Below are positions 7,475 through 16,564 of a stretch of DNA of 42,148 bases, one piece after another. Numbering within the stretch: position 1 is the first letter of the stretch; each line of letters opens with the position of its first letter. This DNA comes from Fibrobacterota bacterium (GTDB lineage Bacteria; Fibrobacterota; OXYB2-FULL-49-7; JAEUSG01), in assembly GCA_016788315.1 (NCBI GenBank), contig JAEUSG010000244.1, forward strand, positions 1-42,148, in the 5' to 3' direction. Made by a program: the position numbers and the translations under genes. Below the pieces are notes generated by a model. The model saw only the letters and a list, made by a program, of their open reading frames with translations, did no database searches and was not told the DNA's origin.

Positions 7475-9466
7475 TTACCTCAACTGAAATCTTTTCCCCT
7501 CTGTTGAAAGGGGCCAGTTGTCTGTTCTGAATGGAAGCGCTGGTAATCCATTTGTATTGTAAAGCTGTAATGTCCCAGGATTATTAGCCCATGCATATCT
7601 AACGGCAACAGGATTATTTACCTCTCTTGAATTTACAACAACTGTGTTATTTACAATCTTAGCATCCGCCCAGTGAAAAACCTTATCATCACCTGCTATT
7701 GCAAAACCATTTATTCTCTCCGAACTCTTCTTTAAGGCTGAACCAAAGCAGTTAAACTCAATTGTAATGTTTTTACCCTTTTTTGTAAACTTTGTGTACT
7801 GCGGACCTGAATGAACAATTTTTTCATTATAGGCAATTTTTCTCGCAGCTAACGCAAGTCTCCTTCCAACTTCTTCTTTATTTGCTGGATGAATATCATT
7901 TGGATTACCTATGTCAATTGCAGTTGCCAACGCTGTTTTGGGAAGCTTAAGTGCTGCCGTCTGAGACTCACGAAGCTCTGCCCAACCACTCGAGTCCGGA
8001 TCTTTTTTCTCTGGATAGAAATTGGCCAGCTGTACAAAAAGGAATGGAAGATCTCCCTGTTTCCATTCACGGCGCCAATCTGTAATCATATTCGGGAAAA
8101 GCCGTGCATAATCTGCCGCTCTTGAAACATTTGACTCTCCCTGATACCAAATAAAACCCTTAAGCTTATAATTTACATATGGCGAAACCATTCCATTAAA
8201 CAATAAAGCGGGTGCATCACTTGGACCTATTGATGTATCCGGTCTTTGCGGCAGCAGTGCAGTGTCAAGCTCAGGATCTACTTTCATTTTCCACGTACCA
8301 TGAAGCAGGCTGACATTTCCGGAAGGGTATCCTGCCGTATCTGCACAAATCATCATATACCCGGTATCAAGTGCAAAGCCTCCACTACCTGTTCTACTGA
8401 CTACTCTTACGGTTAAATCATTCCAGCCCTCTTTGACTGCATTTACCGAAATTTTATAATCCCTCTCTTTGTGGTAAGCATACATCTCGCCAACATAGGT
8501 TCCATTAATCCATGTAAGATCGTGTTTTGTTATTTTGCCAAGAAGCAGTCTTAAAGGCTTTTTACTTAACTCCGCTGGAATATAAACAGATCTTTTATAC
8601 CAGGCAGTCCCGCAGAACCCCTTCATGCCCGGCAGAGTATCCCAAATTCCAGGGACAATGACATCTGTCCAACCTTTAAGAATTGTATCCGGAAGATACC
8701 ACTTTTCGCGCATCCCCATGCCTGATCTATATAAAACATTTACCCACTCTTTATATGCAGCTGCTCTTTTTTTCCTGTATTCCTCCTGTGTTGTCATAAT
8801 TTTTTTCATTGAATCAATTATCGGTGCATAATCTGACAACTTAGCAAAACCTTCCGCACTGGTCCAGGGCTCTATTGCTGTACCGCCCCATGCACTCTGA
8901 ATAATTCCTATCGGAACGTTTTTGTTATCCCTTAAATATTTACCGAACCAGTATCCTACTGCGGAAAATTTCAGGATATTGTCGCCTGTTGCAGCTTTCC
9001 ATGTTTGACACTCAGATTCATATCTTCTATTGAAGTCAATGGTCTTTTTTACTTTGAATATACGCAGATCTGATTTCACTGCCTCTTTTGCGGCACTTGC
9101 TGCCCATGAAAATTCACCGCAGGAAAATTCCATATTTGACTGCCCGGATGCAAACCATACATCACCAAAAACAATATCTCTTAATGTCAGCGTATCCGTT
9201 TCGCTAATTACTTTCATTATGTATGGACCACCAGCTTTTTTCGGCTTAATGTTTACAATCCAGTTACTGTCGGCACCTACTGTACTTTCACCCTTTTCTT
9301 TGCCTATGGTAACTGCAACTTTACTGCCAGGAATTCCTTTTCCCCAGACAGGTAAAACAATGTCTCTTTGCAAAACCATGCTGTCTGCAAAGATATTCGG
9401 CAGATTTAAATTTCCGCTGAAGCTTAAGCCTGCCAATAAGAAAACCATTATCACGATCCTAACCAT
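7475..9466 (-). CDS. Secreted sialate O-acetylesterase-like SGNH enzyme
   Basis: 663 residues from the ATG at 9466, chosen because it is preceded by AGGGGG and opens a signal peptide (MVRIVIMVFLLAGLSFSG). The longer TTG reading at 9532 would overlap the upstream gene and bury the signal peptide. An N-terminal Ig-like strand set ('MVLQRDIVLPVWGKG') is followed by the SGNH blocks: the nucleophile S110 in 'FASGQSNMEF', 'SAWGGTAIEPW', 'FIWYQGESNVSRA', and the Asp/His block 'DIGNPNDIHPANKEEVGRRL'. A jelly-roll-like insert sits between the two halves (about 250-370), as in this family. Such enzymes remove O-acetyl groups from sialic acid or from plant hemicellulose and pectin sugars. Pectin/xylan deacetylation is likelier here, by context. 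It has no sorting domain, so it is probably periplasmic. It lies 11 nt after the sigma-54 activator gene. Confidence 0.85.
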   Translation of the reverse strand: MVRIVIMVFLLAGLSFSGNLNLPNIFADSMVLQRDIVLPVWGKGIPGSKVAVTIGKEKGESTVGADSNWIVNIKPKKAGGPYIMKVISETDTLTLRDIVFGDVWFASGQSNMEFSCGEFSWAASAAKEAVKSDLRIFKVKKTIDFNRRYESECQTWKAATGDNILKFSAVGYWFGKYLRDNKNVPIGIIQSAWGGTAIEPWTSAEGFAKLSDYAPIIDSMKKIMTTQEEYRKKRAAAYKEWVNVLYRSGMGMREKWYLPDTILKGWTDVIVPGIWDTLPGMKGFCGTAWYKRSVYIPAELSKKPLRLLLGKITKHDLTWINGTYVGEMYAYHKERDYKISVNAVKEGWNDLTVRVVSRTGSGGFALDTGYMMICADTAGYPSGNVSLLHGTWKMKVDPELDTALLPQRPDTSIGPSDAPALLFNGMVSPYVNYKLKGFIWYQGESNVSRAADYARLFPNMITDWRREWKQGDLPFLFVQLANFYPEKKDPDSSGWAELRESQTAALKLPKTALATAIDIGNPNDIHPANKEEVGRRLALAARKIAYNEKIVHSGPQYTKFTKKGKNITIEFNCFGSALKKSSERINGFAIAGDDKVFHWADAKIVNNTVVVNSREVNNPVAVRYAWANNPGTLQLYNTNGLPALPFRTDNWPLSTEGKRFQLR

Positions 9467-9477
9467 TTTTCCCCCTT

Positions 9478-11685
9478 TTAACGCTGAATGCTGAACTTTC
9501 TCATATTGTAATATAATGTACTTCTGGAACAATTCAGAAACCTGCTGACTTTATTAATATTATTGCTGTTTTCTTTTAATACTTTTTCAAGATTTTCTCT
9601 GCTGATTTCAAGCCTGAACTTTTTTCTTGCAAATTCCTTTGAAGCCTGTGCCAGATCGCCTACTTCAAGATCGATATCAGAAATCAAATTACCGCTGCAG
9701 AACAGAACTGCTCTTTCAATCTGATTTTTCAATTCACGTACATTTCCCGGCCATGTGTATTTTGTCATCTTCTTTATAGCTCTCGAATCAAACCCTATCA
9801 GCTCTTTTTTATATTTCGCACAATACTGATGAAGAAAACTGACTGACAAATCAATAATATCTGATTCCCTTTCCCGCAACGGAGGAATGATAAGCGCAAC
9901 TGTATTCAGACGATAATAGAGGTCCATTCTAAATAGTGATTCATCAACCAGTGATTTTAAAGGTCTATTTGAAGCGGCAATTACCCGCACATTAAGTCTA
10001 TTGCCCTTTGTTCCGCCTACTCTAGTTACTGTATAATCTTCAAGAAATTTTAGTAACCGTGATTGCAACGGAAAAGGAAGACTGTTTATTTCATCCAGAA
10101 AAAGGGTCGTGTTATCCGCTTCCTCAAGTTTTCCGATTCTCCTTTCAGTAGCTCCAGTAAATGCCCCTTTTTCCGCACCGAATAACTCACTTTCTATCAA
10201 AGAGGCCGGTATTGATGAGCAGTCTACTGTAACCATCTTTTTATCGGCGAATCTGCTCTGTTTGTGTATATATGCTGCCAGGGCACCTTTTCCCGTTCCT
10301 GTTTCTCCCTCTATCAATATTGTAACATCTGAAGCTGCAGCTATTTCCGCCTTTGATTTTATCCTTATAATTGATTCACTGGACCCGCTAAAATCTTCTT
10401 TTGTCAGTATTCCATTCTTTGTAAGCTTACTGTATAATACAGCATTCTCTTTCTTCTCTGTTTCATATAATTTAGAAAATCTCTCTTTATCACTTTCAAG
10501 TTCAGTGACCTCTCTGAAACCGTAGGCACACACATCTGGAAATGATGAAACTAATACGGGGTGATACAGATAGTGCATAAGAAAGGCTCTATCCTTGAAA
10601 GCTGTAAATCTGAAGATCTGCTGCATATCCTCAATTTTACTAGCACTTTCCTCGACACTCCATTCTATGTCTGTTAATAGAGTTCCATCTCTTAAACCTA
10701 TTGAGAGAAGAGCATCTCCAGTGGTATCGCCTTCAAAATCGAGATAGCTAAAATTGTTCACAACATCTGATCGTTTCATCTCAATAAAATTGTTGTCAAT
10801 AACCCATTCCCAGGTATACCGCTCTTTTTCAACGGTGCTCTTAAATGGACCATCCCAGATTATATAACCGTTTTTCTTAACTACTGCGATATCTTTACGC
10901 ATTGCCGAAGGGCCGCAGACAAGCTGATCTGCATACTGTTCACTTCCTGCTTGAAAAAGTGGAGCACTCCCTTTCTCTAGAAATGCGTTGATCGTTATTT
11001 TGATTCTTCGATTTTTAAGATTTCCGGCCTTAAATAATTTATACAGCGAATTTCTTTCAGGATCTTTCGCTAACCACCTCTCACTCACTCCCTGTTCAAG
11101 AAGCATATAGTCATCTTTAAATTTTTTTTCCTCTTCTGATCTCTTTAGTGTTAGCTGATCTAACCATGGGAAAATCAGATAGTCAACATTCGAATTAAAA
11201 ATTGCATCATTCTCATTTATACCTGCAAGGGAAGCAAATGACTCATTAAAACCGCGAATTCTTTTCTGGCGATCCACAAAAAAGGTTGGAAGCGAAGGAT
11301 TGGATGCAAGCGCAGAAATTATTCTTGTTGGTGATATAACAGCCAAATAAAGATCATCAGAAATTCTGTCTATCGATAAAGAAAATAATGGGAGATCGGT
11401 TTTGAAGCTGTCTGTACTACGGACATATTTGTAAACGGGTCGGGAATTAAATAGAGTTTTATGATCGATTTTTAGTTCAGAAAGATTATTATAGCCATTG
11501 AGATCAAATAAGTCAAAAAGAGTGGCCTTTCTTTCGATTAGCCTGTCTATAATTGATACCTCTTCGAGGCGGCCAAGCGATTTAACCTCTTGAACCCGCC
11601 CTTCACTATCAACCGTAAGGATGATAAATCTGCCGGATATCTGGCGCCAGGCAGGATCACCCTCTTTAATCGCAATCAACCCCAT
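9478..11685 (-). CDS. Sigma-54-dependent transcriptional activator (NtrC family, PAS-like sensor)
   Basis: 735 residues, cytoplasmic. The N-terminal part lacks a response-regulator receiver. It has a PAS-like stretch near 135-185 ('FVDRQKRIRGFNESFASLAG') and then about 220 residues of unrecognised sequence that may sense a ligand. The AAA+ domain (about 430-665) has Walker A GETGTGKG, the sigma-54-contacting GAFTGA loop, Walker B 'TLFLDEI' and the sensor segment 'YTWPGNVRELKNQIERA'. A Fis-type HTH closes the protein ('NNINKVSRFLNCSRSTLYYN'). It is the first gene of an operon with the esterase, and is divergent from a secreted SGNH esterase with a sigma-54-type promoter. Its own start codon abuts a 13-bp inverted repeat, suggesting autoregulation. 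It is the natural candidate activator for the sigma-54 promoters in this window. Confidence 0.9.
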   Translation of the reverse strand: MGLIAIKEGDPAWRQISGRFIILTVDSEGRVQEVKSLGRLEEVSIIDRLIERKATLFDLFDLNGYNNLSELKIDHKTLFNSRPVYKYVRSTDSFKTDLPLFSLSIDRISDDLYLAVISPTRIISALASNPSLPTFFVDRQKRIRGFNESFASLAGINENDAIFNSNVDYLIFPWLDQLTLKRSEEEKKFKDDYMLLEQGVSERWLAKDPERNSLYKLFKAGNLKNRRIKITINAFLEKGSAPLFQAGSEQYADQLVCGPSAMRKDIAVVKKNGYIIWDGPFKSTVEKERYTWEWVIDNNFIEMKRSDVVNNFSYLDFEGDTTGDALLSIGLRDGTLLTDIEWSVEESASKIEDMQQIFRFTAFKDRAFLMHYLYHPVLVSSFPDVCAYGFREVTELESDKERFSKLYETEKKENAVLYSKLTKNGILTKEDFSGSSESIIRIKSKAEIAAASDVTILIEGETGTGKGALAAYIHKQSRFADKKMVTVDCSSIPASLIESELFGAEKGAFTGATERRIGKLEEADNTTLFLDEINSLPFPLQSRLLKFLEDYTVTRVGGTKGNRLNVRVIAASNRPLKSLVDESLFRMDLYYRLNTVALIIPPLRERESDIIDLSVSFLHQYCAKYKKELIGFDSRAIKKMTKYTWPGNVRELKNQIERAVLFCSGNLISDIDLEVGDLAQASKEFARKKFRLEISRENLEKVLKENSNNINKVSRFLNCSRSTLYYNMRKFSIQR

Positions 11686-11723
11686 ATGTAGTAATAATAC
11701 ATATTGTGTCTTATTACTACATA
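11685..11723. promoter_or_regulatory. 13-bp perfect inverted repeat between activator and SGNH gene
   Basis: TATGTAGTAATAA (11685-11697) and TTATTACTACATA (11711-11723) are perfect reverse complements with 13 nt between them. The centre is about 84 nt upstream of the inferred transcription start of the divergent sigma-54 promoter, a typical enhancer position. The left arm touches the activator's own ATG. It is the best candidate binding site for the activator, both as enhancer and as autoregulatory operator. It could instead form an RNA hairpin at the activator start. Confidence 0.5.
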
Positions 11724-11762
11724 ATATTTATCGAAATTTCTTCAAAATATCTGTTTTTCTCC

Positions 11763-11776
11763 GGCCTGATTATTGC
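11763..11776 (+). promoter_or_regulatory. Sigma-54-type promoter for the SGNH esterase gene
   Basis: CGGCCTGATTATTGCC has GG at 11763-11764 and GC at 11775-11776 with exactly 10 nt between. The expected start is near 11788, giving a 20-nt leader with AAAGGAA ahead of the ATG at 11809. It is divergent from the sigma-54 activator gene. Confidence 0.6.
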
Positions 11777-11808
11777 CTATACTTTATATATCGAAAGGAA
11801 CAACATCA

Positions 11809-13920
11809 ATGAACCCATTAAAATTTATCATCATTCTACTCTTTTCACTCTTCACATATTCCGCCGACACCACACGTGTTTTATGGATTGGAAACAGCTA
11901 CACCAGCATGACTTTCGACATGCCATCCCTTACAGGAAATATGGCTGCACAAAAAAGTATTCCTTACTTTAAGCAGAGTTCAATTAAGGGTGGTCGCGGA
12001 TGGTACTATCATTGGAATGAAGACACCGTAGCTTTGCATCTTATCAAGAGCGGAAACTGGGATTACGTTATTTTACAGGATGGTAGCAGCGGCGCACTTG
12101 CTTCAAACTTTGCAAACTTTGTTTACTACGGAAAATTATTTACTAACGAAGTTTATAAAGCTGGTGCTAAACCTATTCTGTACATGACCTGGGCTTATGA
12201 AGATCGTGTTCCAAAATATGATTCTGCAAACAACCGCTGGCTTCCTTCAATGTACGATACAATACGGGATAACTACTACCGCCTTGCAGACACCACAGGG
12301 GCATATGTTGCACCAATCGGCATAGTACATGCAGAAATCTGGAAAGAGCATAAAGTTGATTTGTGGGCCGATGGAACACATCCCAATGCCGCAGGAGCAA
12401 ACATCTCAGCAGGAACACATTTTGCAACCCTTTTTGGCGAATCACTTCAAGGCATTAATATTATCAAGTACGGAACCACTGACATACCTGACTCTTCACT
12501 TGTAAAAGCGATACATAACAAGATCGATTCTGTAATCAAACGTCCTTCTGTCAAACGGTATTTACCGCCATGGAATCGCCCATCTGTATCATCCACTCAA
12601 TTCATCGGATCTGAGTATTCGGTTGAAAGATTGAATAAAATGGTTGTGACATTGTCAACAACATTTTCAGATGGAACAAAGGATACTGCTTCAAATAAAT
12701 TTGTCTTCCGTATGCTGGATACATCTGTTGCCACTATTGACTATACAGGCATGATAACAGGAGTTTCTCCCGGTGTCACACAGCTTATTGCGCGCCGCAA
12801 GTCAGCCTCTGACACCATTACTGTAAGAGTTAACGAAATTACAGCCGCTCTTGATTCCATTAGACTTTCATTCAACAGATACTCCATTCTTGCTTCCGAC
12901 ACTTTCCCGCTAAACGCTGCCGGCTACTTTACAAAAGGTGGCAACCGCTTCTCTACCTATATAAACAAGCTTGTTACTTGGTCGTGCAGTGACACATCAT
13001 TAGCTGAAGTAAAAAACGGCGTAGTAATTCCTAAAGGAAAAAGAGGATCGATCATTATCATGGCATCATATTCAGGCAAGAGTGATACGTGCAGAATTTC
13101 ACTCGGTCCGAAACTTCAATATGCATTACGCATAAATTTTCAGGCCTCTGCTGAAGAGTATAATTTCGGCTGGAAGATTGACAATGTTGGCCAAGGATAT
13201 AGTGGAGATAATATTCTTGGCTGGCAGAACCACTCTTCAATGTTCTCGTACGATGACAGACTCGGGAACAACTACCTCCTTAAAACATTCACAATGCCTT
13301 ACGCTTACGGAAACAGAAATTACAGAATTAAGGCACCAACCGGGAATTATATCATTAAGATCGCAATGGGGGACAATAAGAATGGTACTGGAACAAACAC
13401 CATTTTCACAGCTTTCGGAACTGATACACTGATCTCTTACATAGGAACAGGAAATTTTATTAAGAAAGATACAATTAGCGTTACTGCGACCACAGGAGGC
13501 ACTTTTGATCTTGTTGTAAAGGGACAGATCTGCTACCTTGTTCTTATTTCAAATGAGGGTGTTGATATTGATTCAGTAGCATGGGATGATGGTGTTCGTC
13601 TTTCACCATTTACAATTCAGGAAAATCCTCCTATCACCTCCGTGAGAAGCATAAATGAACATCCTTCCCAACAGCTTTCCTGTGTTGCATATCCCAACCC
13701 ATTTAATCCAGTAACAACTATTAAGCTATCCGGATTAAAAGCCGGCAGAAAATCTGAACTTACTATTCATGATATCTCCGGACGGCTGGTTGCCGATCTA
13801 AGCAGTCATATTTCCAATAATGTCGAGTGGAATGCATCTCATCTGCCCTCAGGAATCTATATTGTCAATTTCAGACAGAACGCTAGAGAATACAGAAGCA
13901 GAGTAACACTACTGAAGTAA
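11809..13920 (+). CDS. Secreted SGNH esterase with Ig-like domains, galactose-binding-like domain and sorting domain
   Basis: 703 residues from the ATG at 11809, which has AAAGGAA upstream and opens a signal peptide; an earlier in-frame alternative start would hide it. The SGNH domain has S30 in 'WIGNSYT', 'WDYVILQDGSS' and the D188-H191 pair in 'DGTHPNAAG'. Next come Big_2-like Ig domains (about 270-430), one with the motif 'GYFTKGG'. A beta-sandwich (about 440-600; 'ALRINFQ', 'DDRLGNNYLLKTF', 'APTGNYIIKIAMGD') resembles the N-terminal domain of rhamnogalacturonan acetylesterases or malectin-like domains. It ends in a sorting domain with PNPFNPVTTI and a terminal Lys. It probably deacetylates rhamnogalacturonan or a related glycan at the cell surface; the substrate is inferred. 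Confidence 0.85.
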   Translation: MNPLKFIIILLFSLFTYSADTTRVLWIGNSYTSMTFDMPSLTGNMAAQKSIPYFKQSSIKGGRGWYYHWNEDTVALHLIKSGNWDYVILQDGSSGALASNFANFVYYGKLFTNEVYKAGAKPILYMTWAYEDRVPKYDSANNRWLPSMYDTIRDNYYRLADTTGAYVAPIGIVHAEIWKEHKVDLWADGTHPNAAGANISAGTHFATLFGESLQGINIIKYGTTDIPDSSLVKAIHNKIDSVIKRPSVKRYLPPWNRPSVSSTQFIGSEYSVERLNKMVVTLSTTFSDGTKDTASNKFVFRMLDTSVATIDYTGMITGVSPGVTQLIARRKSASDTITVRVNEITAALDSIRLSFNRYSILASDTFPLNAAGYFTKGGNRFSTYINKLVTWSCSDTSLAEVKNGVVIPKGKRGSIIIMASYSGKSDTCRISLGPKLQYALRINFQASAEEYNFGWKIDNVGQGYSGDNILGWQNHSSMFSYDDRLGNNYLLKTFTMPYAYGNRNYRIKAPTGNYIIKIAMGDNKNGTGTNTIFTAFGTDTLISYIGTGNFIKKDTISVTATTGGTFDLVVKGQICYLVLISNEGVDIDSVAWDDGVRLSPFTIQENPPITSVRSINEHPSQQLSCVAYPNPFNPVTTIKLSGLKAGRKSELTIHDISGRLVADLSSHISNNVEWNASHLPSGIYIVNFRQNAREYRSRVTLLK

Positions 13921-13948
13921 GTAAAGACTTACTGTGATAGTGTTTTTT
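13916..13948. terminator. Possible terminator between convergent genes
   Basis: AGTAAGT (13916-13922) pairs with ACTTACT (13927-13933) across a 4-nt loop, and a run of six T residues follows at 13943-13948. The stem is short and the T-run is 9 nt away, so this is a weak call. It sits between the SGNH gene and psd, which converge here. Confidence 0.35.
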
Positions 13949-14819
13949 ATTTAACTTGATTTTTAATGATAGTCGCGAAGGCGGTACCCATTCGTGTAAC
14001 TGCACCGGGGTTATTTGTCGGTAGTAACTTGACAGCGTCTTTTGCAAAAGTCAAGACTACGGTTGAACCCAGTTTGAAGCGGCCCATTTCATCACCTTTC
14101 TTCAGAGAAACTGAGCCTTGTCCGCTTGAGGGATATTTCTGCCGGTATACTTGCTTACCATGAGGCGGTGTAATCGTGCCGGCCCAAATGGTTTCTATGC
14201 TCGCTACAATTGTTGCGCCTACCAAAGTCAAAGACATAGGACCAACAGGTGTATCAAAGATACAGACAACACGTTCATTACGGGCAAAAAGGCCTGGTAC
14301 ATTTTCTGCAGTCAGAGGGTTGACAGAAAAGAGATCCCCCGGTACATAGACCATTTCCCGCAATACACCAGCGACTGGCATATGTATGCGGTGATAATCT
14401 TTTGGTGACAGATAGATACAAGCAAATGTTCCGTTCTGAAACTCAGCGGCTGTTGCCGAATCGCCCCCTATCAGAGCCTGTACAGAATAATAGTGCCCTT
14501 TGGCCTGAATAAGCTGATCTCCAGCAATGGGGCCAGCTTGACTTACAGCACCATCGACCGGATGCGTCAGGATATTGGAATCTGCAACAACAGGACGCAT
14601 CCCCTCTTTTAATGGGCGGGTGAAAAATTCATTAAAGCTGGCGTAGTCACTCACTTTTTCAAATTTGGCCTCTGCCATATTTACACTATACGCGCGTATG
14701 AATAATTCGATTAATGCATGACTGATAAAACCAAGCTTTGCCGATGCAAGATAACCGGCCAGAATGGACATTAAGTGGTTGGGTAACAGATACTGCAATC
14801 CAATTTTTATTTTAGTCAT
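13947..14819 (-). CDS. psd: Phosphatidylserine decarboxylase proenzyme
   Basis: 290 residues, the normal length for bacterial Psd. It converts phosphatidylserine to phosphatidylethanolamine at the inner membrane. The self-cleavage motif LGST is at 250-253 ('FKLGSTVVL'); cleavage before Ser252 would generate the pyruvoyl group. The Asp and His of the autoproteolytic triad are visible in '[10 protein letters not shown]' and 'DYHRIHMPV'. The first 100 residues are the usual amphipathic membrane-associating part ('[13 protein letters not shown]'). A short AT-rich hairpin (TCGAAAAA/TTTTTCGA) lies just before the start codon. It follows the nitroreductase gene by 33 nt and is probably in the same transcript. 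No pssA was seen in the window. Confidence 0.95.
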   Translation of the reverse strand: MTKIKIGLQYLLPNHLMSILAGYLASAKLGFISHALIELFIRAYSVNMAEAKFEKVSDYASFNEFFTRPLKEGMRPVVADSNILTHPVDGAVSQAGPIAGDQLIQAKGHYYSVQALIGGDSATAAEFQNGTFACIYLSPKDYHRIHMPVAGVLREMVYVPGDLFSVNPLTAENVPGLFARNERVVCIFDTPVGPMSLTLVGATIVASIETIWAGTITPPHGKQVYRQKYPSSGQGSVSLKKGDEMGRFKLGSTVVLTFAKDAVKLLPTNNPGAVTRMGTAFATIIKNQVK

Positions 14820-14852
14820 AATCGAAAAATAACTTTTTTCGAAAGGTCGGGA

Positions 14853-15482
14853 CTACTTTCCAGGATAACCAACGGTTTGCGATAGAATAATTTCCTGTTT
14901 TTCGGTAAGAGCCATCTCTTTTGCAAGAAGTTCTCTATCTACGTAGCCGCGAACGACAGTGGCTAAATTAGCGCTTGCACAGTAAAGATAGACATTTTCA
15001 GAAATAAACCCAGCGTCCATTGCTGCATAAAACCTTGAATCATCAGTTTTACCATTCTTGACTTTATCAAAATTGGCAACAAAAATCAAATTTACCGGTG
15101 CGGAAGCAACAAAAGGCTGTTTTCCTGTTGCTGCACGAATATCCTTATCTGAAATCTTTTTCAGAGTATGAGTTTTTGCGTCGTACAGAAACAAGCCTTC
15201 CGCTAGTGCAGCATAGACATCAATCTCCTGCATGTTCATTGCAGAAGGTGCTGTTCTACCATTCGTTTCCGGTCTGTTAACTCCAAATGCTGCCCACATA
15301 AGATTCGATAAATCTTTGGCAGAGAGTGCCGCTTTATCAAATGACCGCGAGGTTTTTCTTTCGCTTAGAACCTGCATAAGAGGTTTCCCACCCGTTTTAT
15401 CCGGCTGCGGAAGAACTATATCACCGCCTGCAAAAACTGATGAAATTGCTAAAACTAAAACACATATGAAAATTTTTGCCAT
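14853..15482 (-). CDS. Secreted nitroreductase-like (SagB-type) flavoprotein
   Basis: 209 residues with a signal peptide (MAKIFICVLVLAISSVFAGG). The remainder is a nitroreductase/SagB-type domain: 'LSERKTSRSFDKAALSAKDLSNLMWAAFG' is the conserved FMN-phosphate/Arg-rich start (shown here in part: RKTSRSF), 'TAPSAMNMQEIDVYAA' follows, and the C-terminus is 'QEIILSQTVGYP'. Members bind FMN and act on varied substrates. Export of such a fold occurs in several Gram-negative lineages and probably gives a periplasmic enzyme of unknown substrate. The start is supported by GGGG 7 nt before the ATG. It lies upstream of psd on the same strand. Confidence 0.8.
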   Translation of the reverse strand: MAKIFICVLVLAISSVFAGGDIVLPQPDKTGGKPLMQVLSERKTSRSFDKAALSAKDLSNLMWAAFGVNRPETNGRTAPSAMNMQEIDVYAALAEGLFLYDAKTHTLKKISDKDIRAATGKQPFVASAPVNLIFVANFDKVKNGKTDDSRFYAAMDAGFISENVYLYCASANLATVVRGYVDRELLAKEMALTEKQEIILSQTVGYPGK

Positions 15483-15574
15483 TTTTTCCCCGCTGCTAAA
15501 TGAAAGTCCATTTTACTTTAGTAATACTATAATAAAACACACTTTCGTTTAGTAATCTCTTTTGTTCATTTTGA

Positions 15575-16564
15575 TTAAAGAATCACATTTTTTTGTCGAG
15601 AGCAATTTCTTCCATCTTTTTTGGCCGTATAAAGTGCCTGCTCCGCGGCAACAATAAGAGATAATTCTGAATTTCCTCGACTAGGTTTTGCTGATGCATA
15701 CCCAATTGTTATGCTTACATAATTACTTAGTATTGATCTTGGATGTTCAATTTTCAGCGCTGAAACTGAAAGACGGAGAAGCTCTGCTATTGTCTCCGCC
15801 CCCTTAGCATCTGTATGCGCTAATATTATACCGAATGTGTCACCATTGAATCTTGCTAATAAATCCCCCGGACGTTTTAATGTTGTCTTTAATTCCTGGA
15901 CAATTAACATTAAGCATTTATCCCCTTTTTCTTTCCCCAACTTTTCGTAATATATTTGCAAATAATCAATATCAACAAGCAGCAATGATATTGATTCTGA
16001 TTCACGAACAGCAAATTTCCATTCATGTTCAAGATATTCATCAAATCGATTACGATTTGAAAGACCTGTCGGAACATCTATGTTCGAAAGATTTGTAAGA
16101 ATTTTATTTATATCTGAGAGCTTGTTGGTAATCGATGATAGCTCTTTTTCTCGGGTAAGACATTTGTCCTGTTCCTTCTTCAGCTTCAGAATAGAAATTA
16201 CTCTGGCATTTAGTTCTGTTTTACAGAACGGTCGAACGATGAAATCGGAAACACCAGCGTCAAATGCTTCTTTTAGTTTTTCTTCGTGTTTATCATTTGT
16301 TAATAAAATTATAGGAATATGTTTTAACTGTGGTATAACTTTCAAACGAAGGCAGGCATCAACACCGCTCATTCCTGTTAGCTCATCGTCAATCAAAAAT
16401 ATATCTACATTATTAACAATCTCATCCCTTTTTTCTATTCTCAGTGTATCTATTGCTGCAGAAACAGATTTTATAACAATAATTTCAGAAAAGCCGGATT
16501 CCCGTAAAATGGCTTCTGCAGTTTGAACATTTTCTCCTATTATCATTAGATGAGATTGTTTCAT
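15575..16564 (-). CDS. Response regulator with degenerate GGDEF domain
   Basis: 329 residues from the ATG at 16564, which begins exactly at the receiver domain; the open frame extends 69 codons upstream without domain content. The receiver domain has the phosphoacceptor D59 in 'FLIDDELTGMSG', a Thr ('LLTND') and 'VRPF' near 110. A coiled-coil-like linker (about 125-165) leads to a GGDEF-type domain. The GGDEF signature is changed to NGDTF (240-244), while the RxxD inhibitory site is kept as RPGD (231-234), five residues upstream. The expected role is c-di-GMP binding or signalling rather than clear cyclase activity; activity cannot be decided from sequence. It stands alone, divergent from the glycosidase at 16838. 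Confidence 0.85.
   Translation of the reverse strand: MKQSHLMIIGENVQTAEAILRESGFSEIIVIKSVSAAIDTLRIEKRDEIVNNVDIFLIDDELTGMSGVDACLRLKVIPQLKHIPIILLTNDKHEEKLKEAFDAGVSDFIVRPFCKTELNARVISILKLKKEQDKCLTREKELSSITNKLSDINKILTNLSNIDVPTGLSNRNRFDEYLEHEWKFAVRESESISLLLVDIDYLQIYYEKLGKEKGDKCLMLIVQELKTTLKRPGDLLARFNGDTFGIILAHTDAKGAETIAELLRLSVSALKIEHPRSILSNYVSITIGYASAKPSRGNSELSLIVAAEQALYTAKKDGRNCSRQKNVIL

Noticed and set aside
9466-9532. Apparent 55-bp overlap between the esterase and the sigma-54 activator gene
   Set aside because: It arises only from a TTG start. The ATG at 9466 has a Shine-Dalgarno sequence and opens the signal peptide, leaving an 11-nt gap.
14820-14845. Terminator between nitroreductase and psd
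   Set aside because: The TCGAAAAA/TTTTTCGA hairpin is AT-rich with no following U-tract and abuts the psd start codon; co-transcription is more likely.
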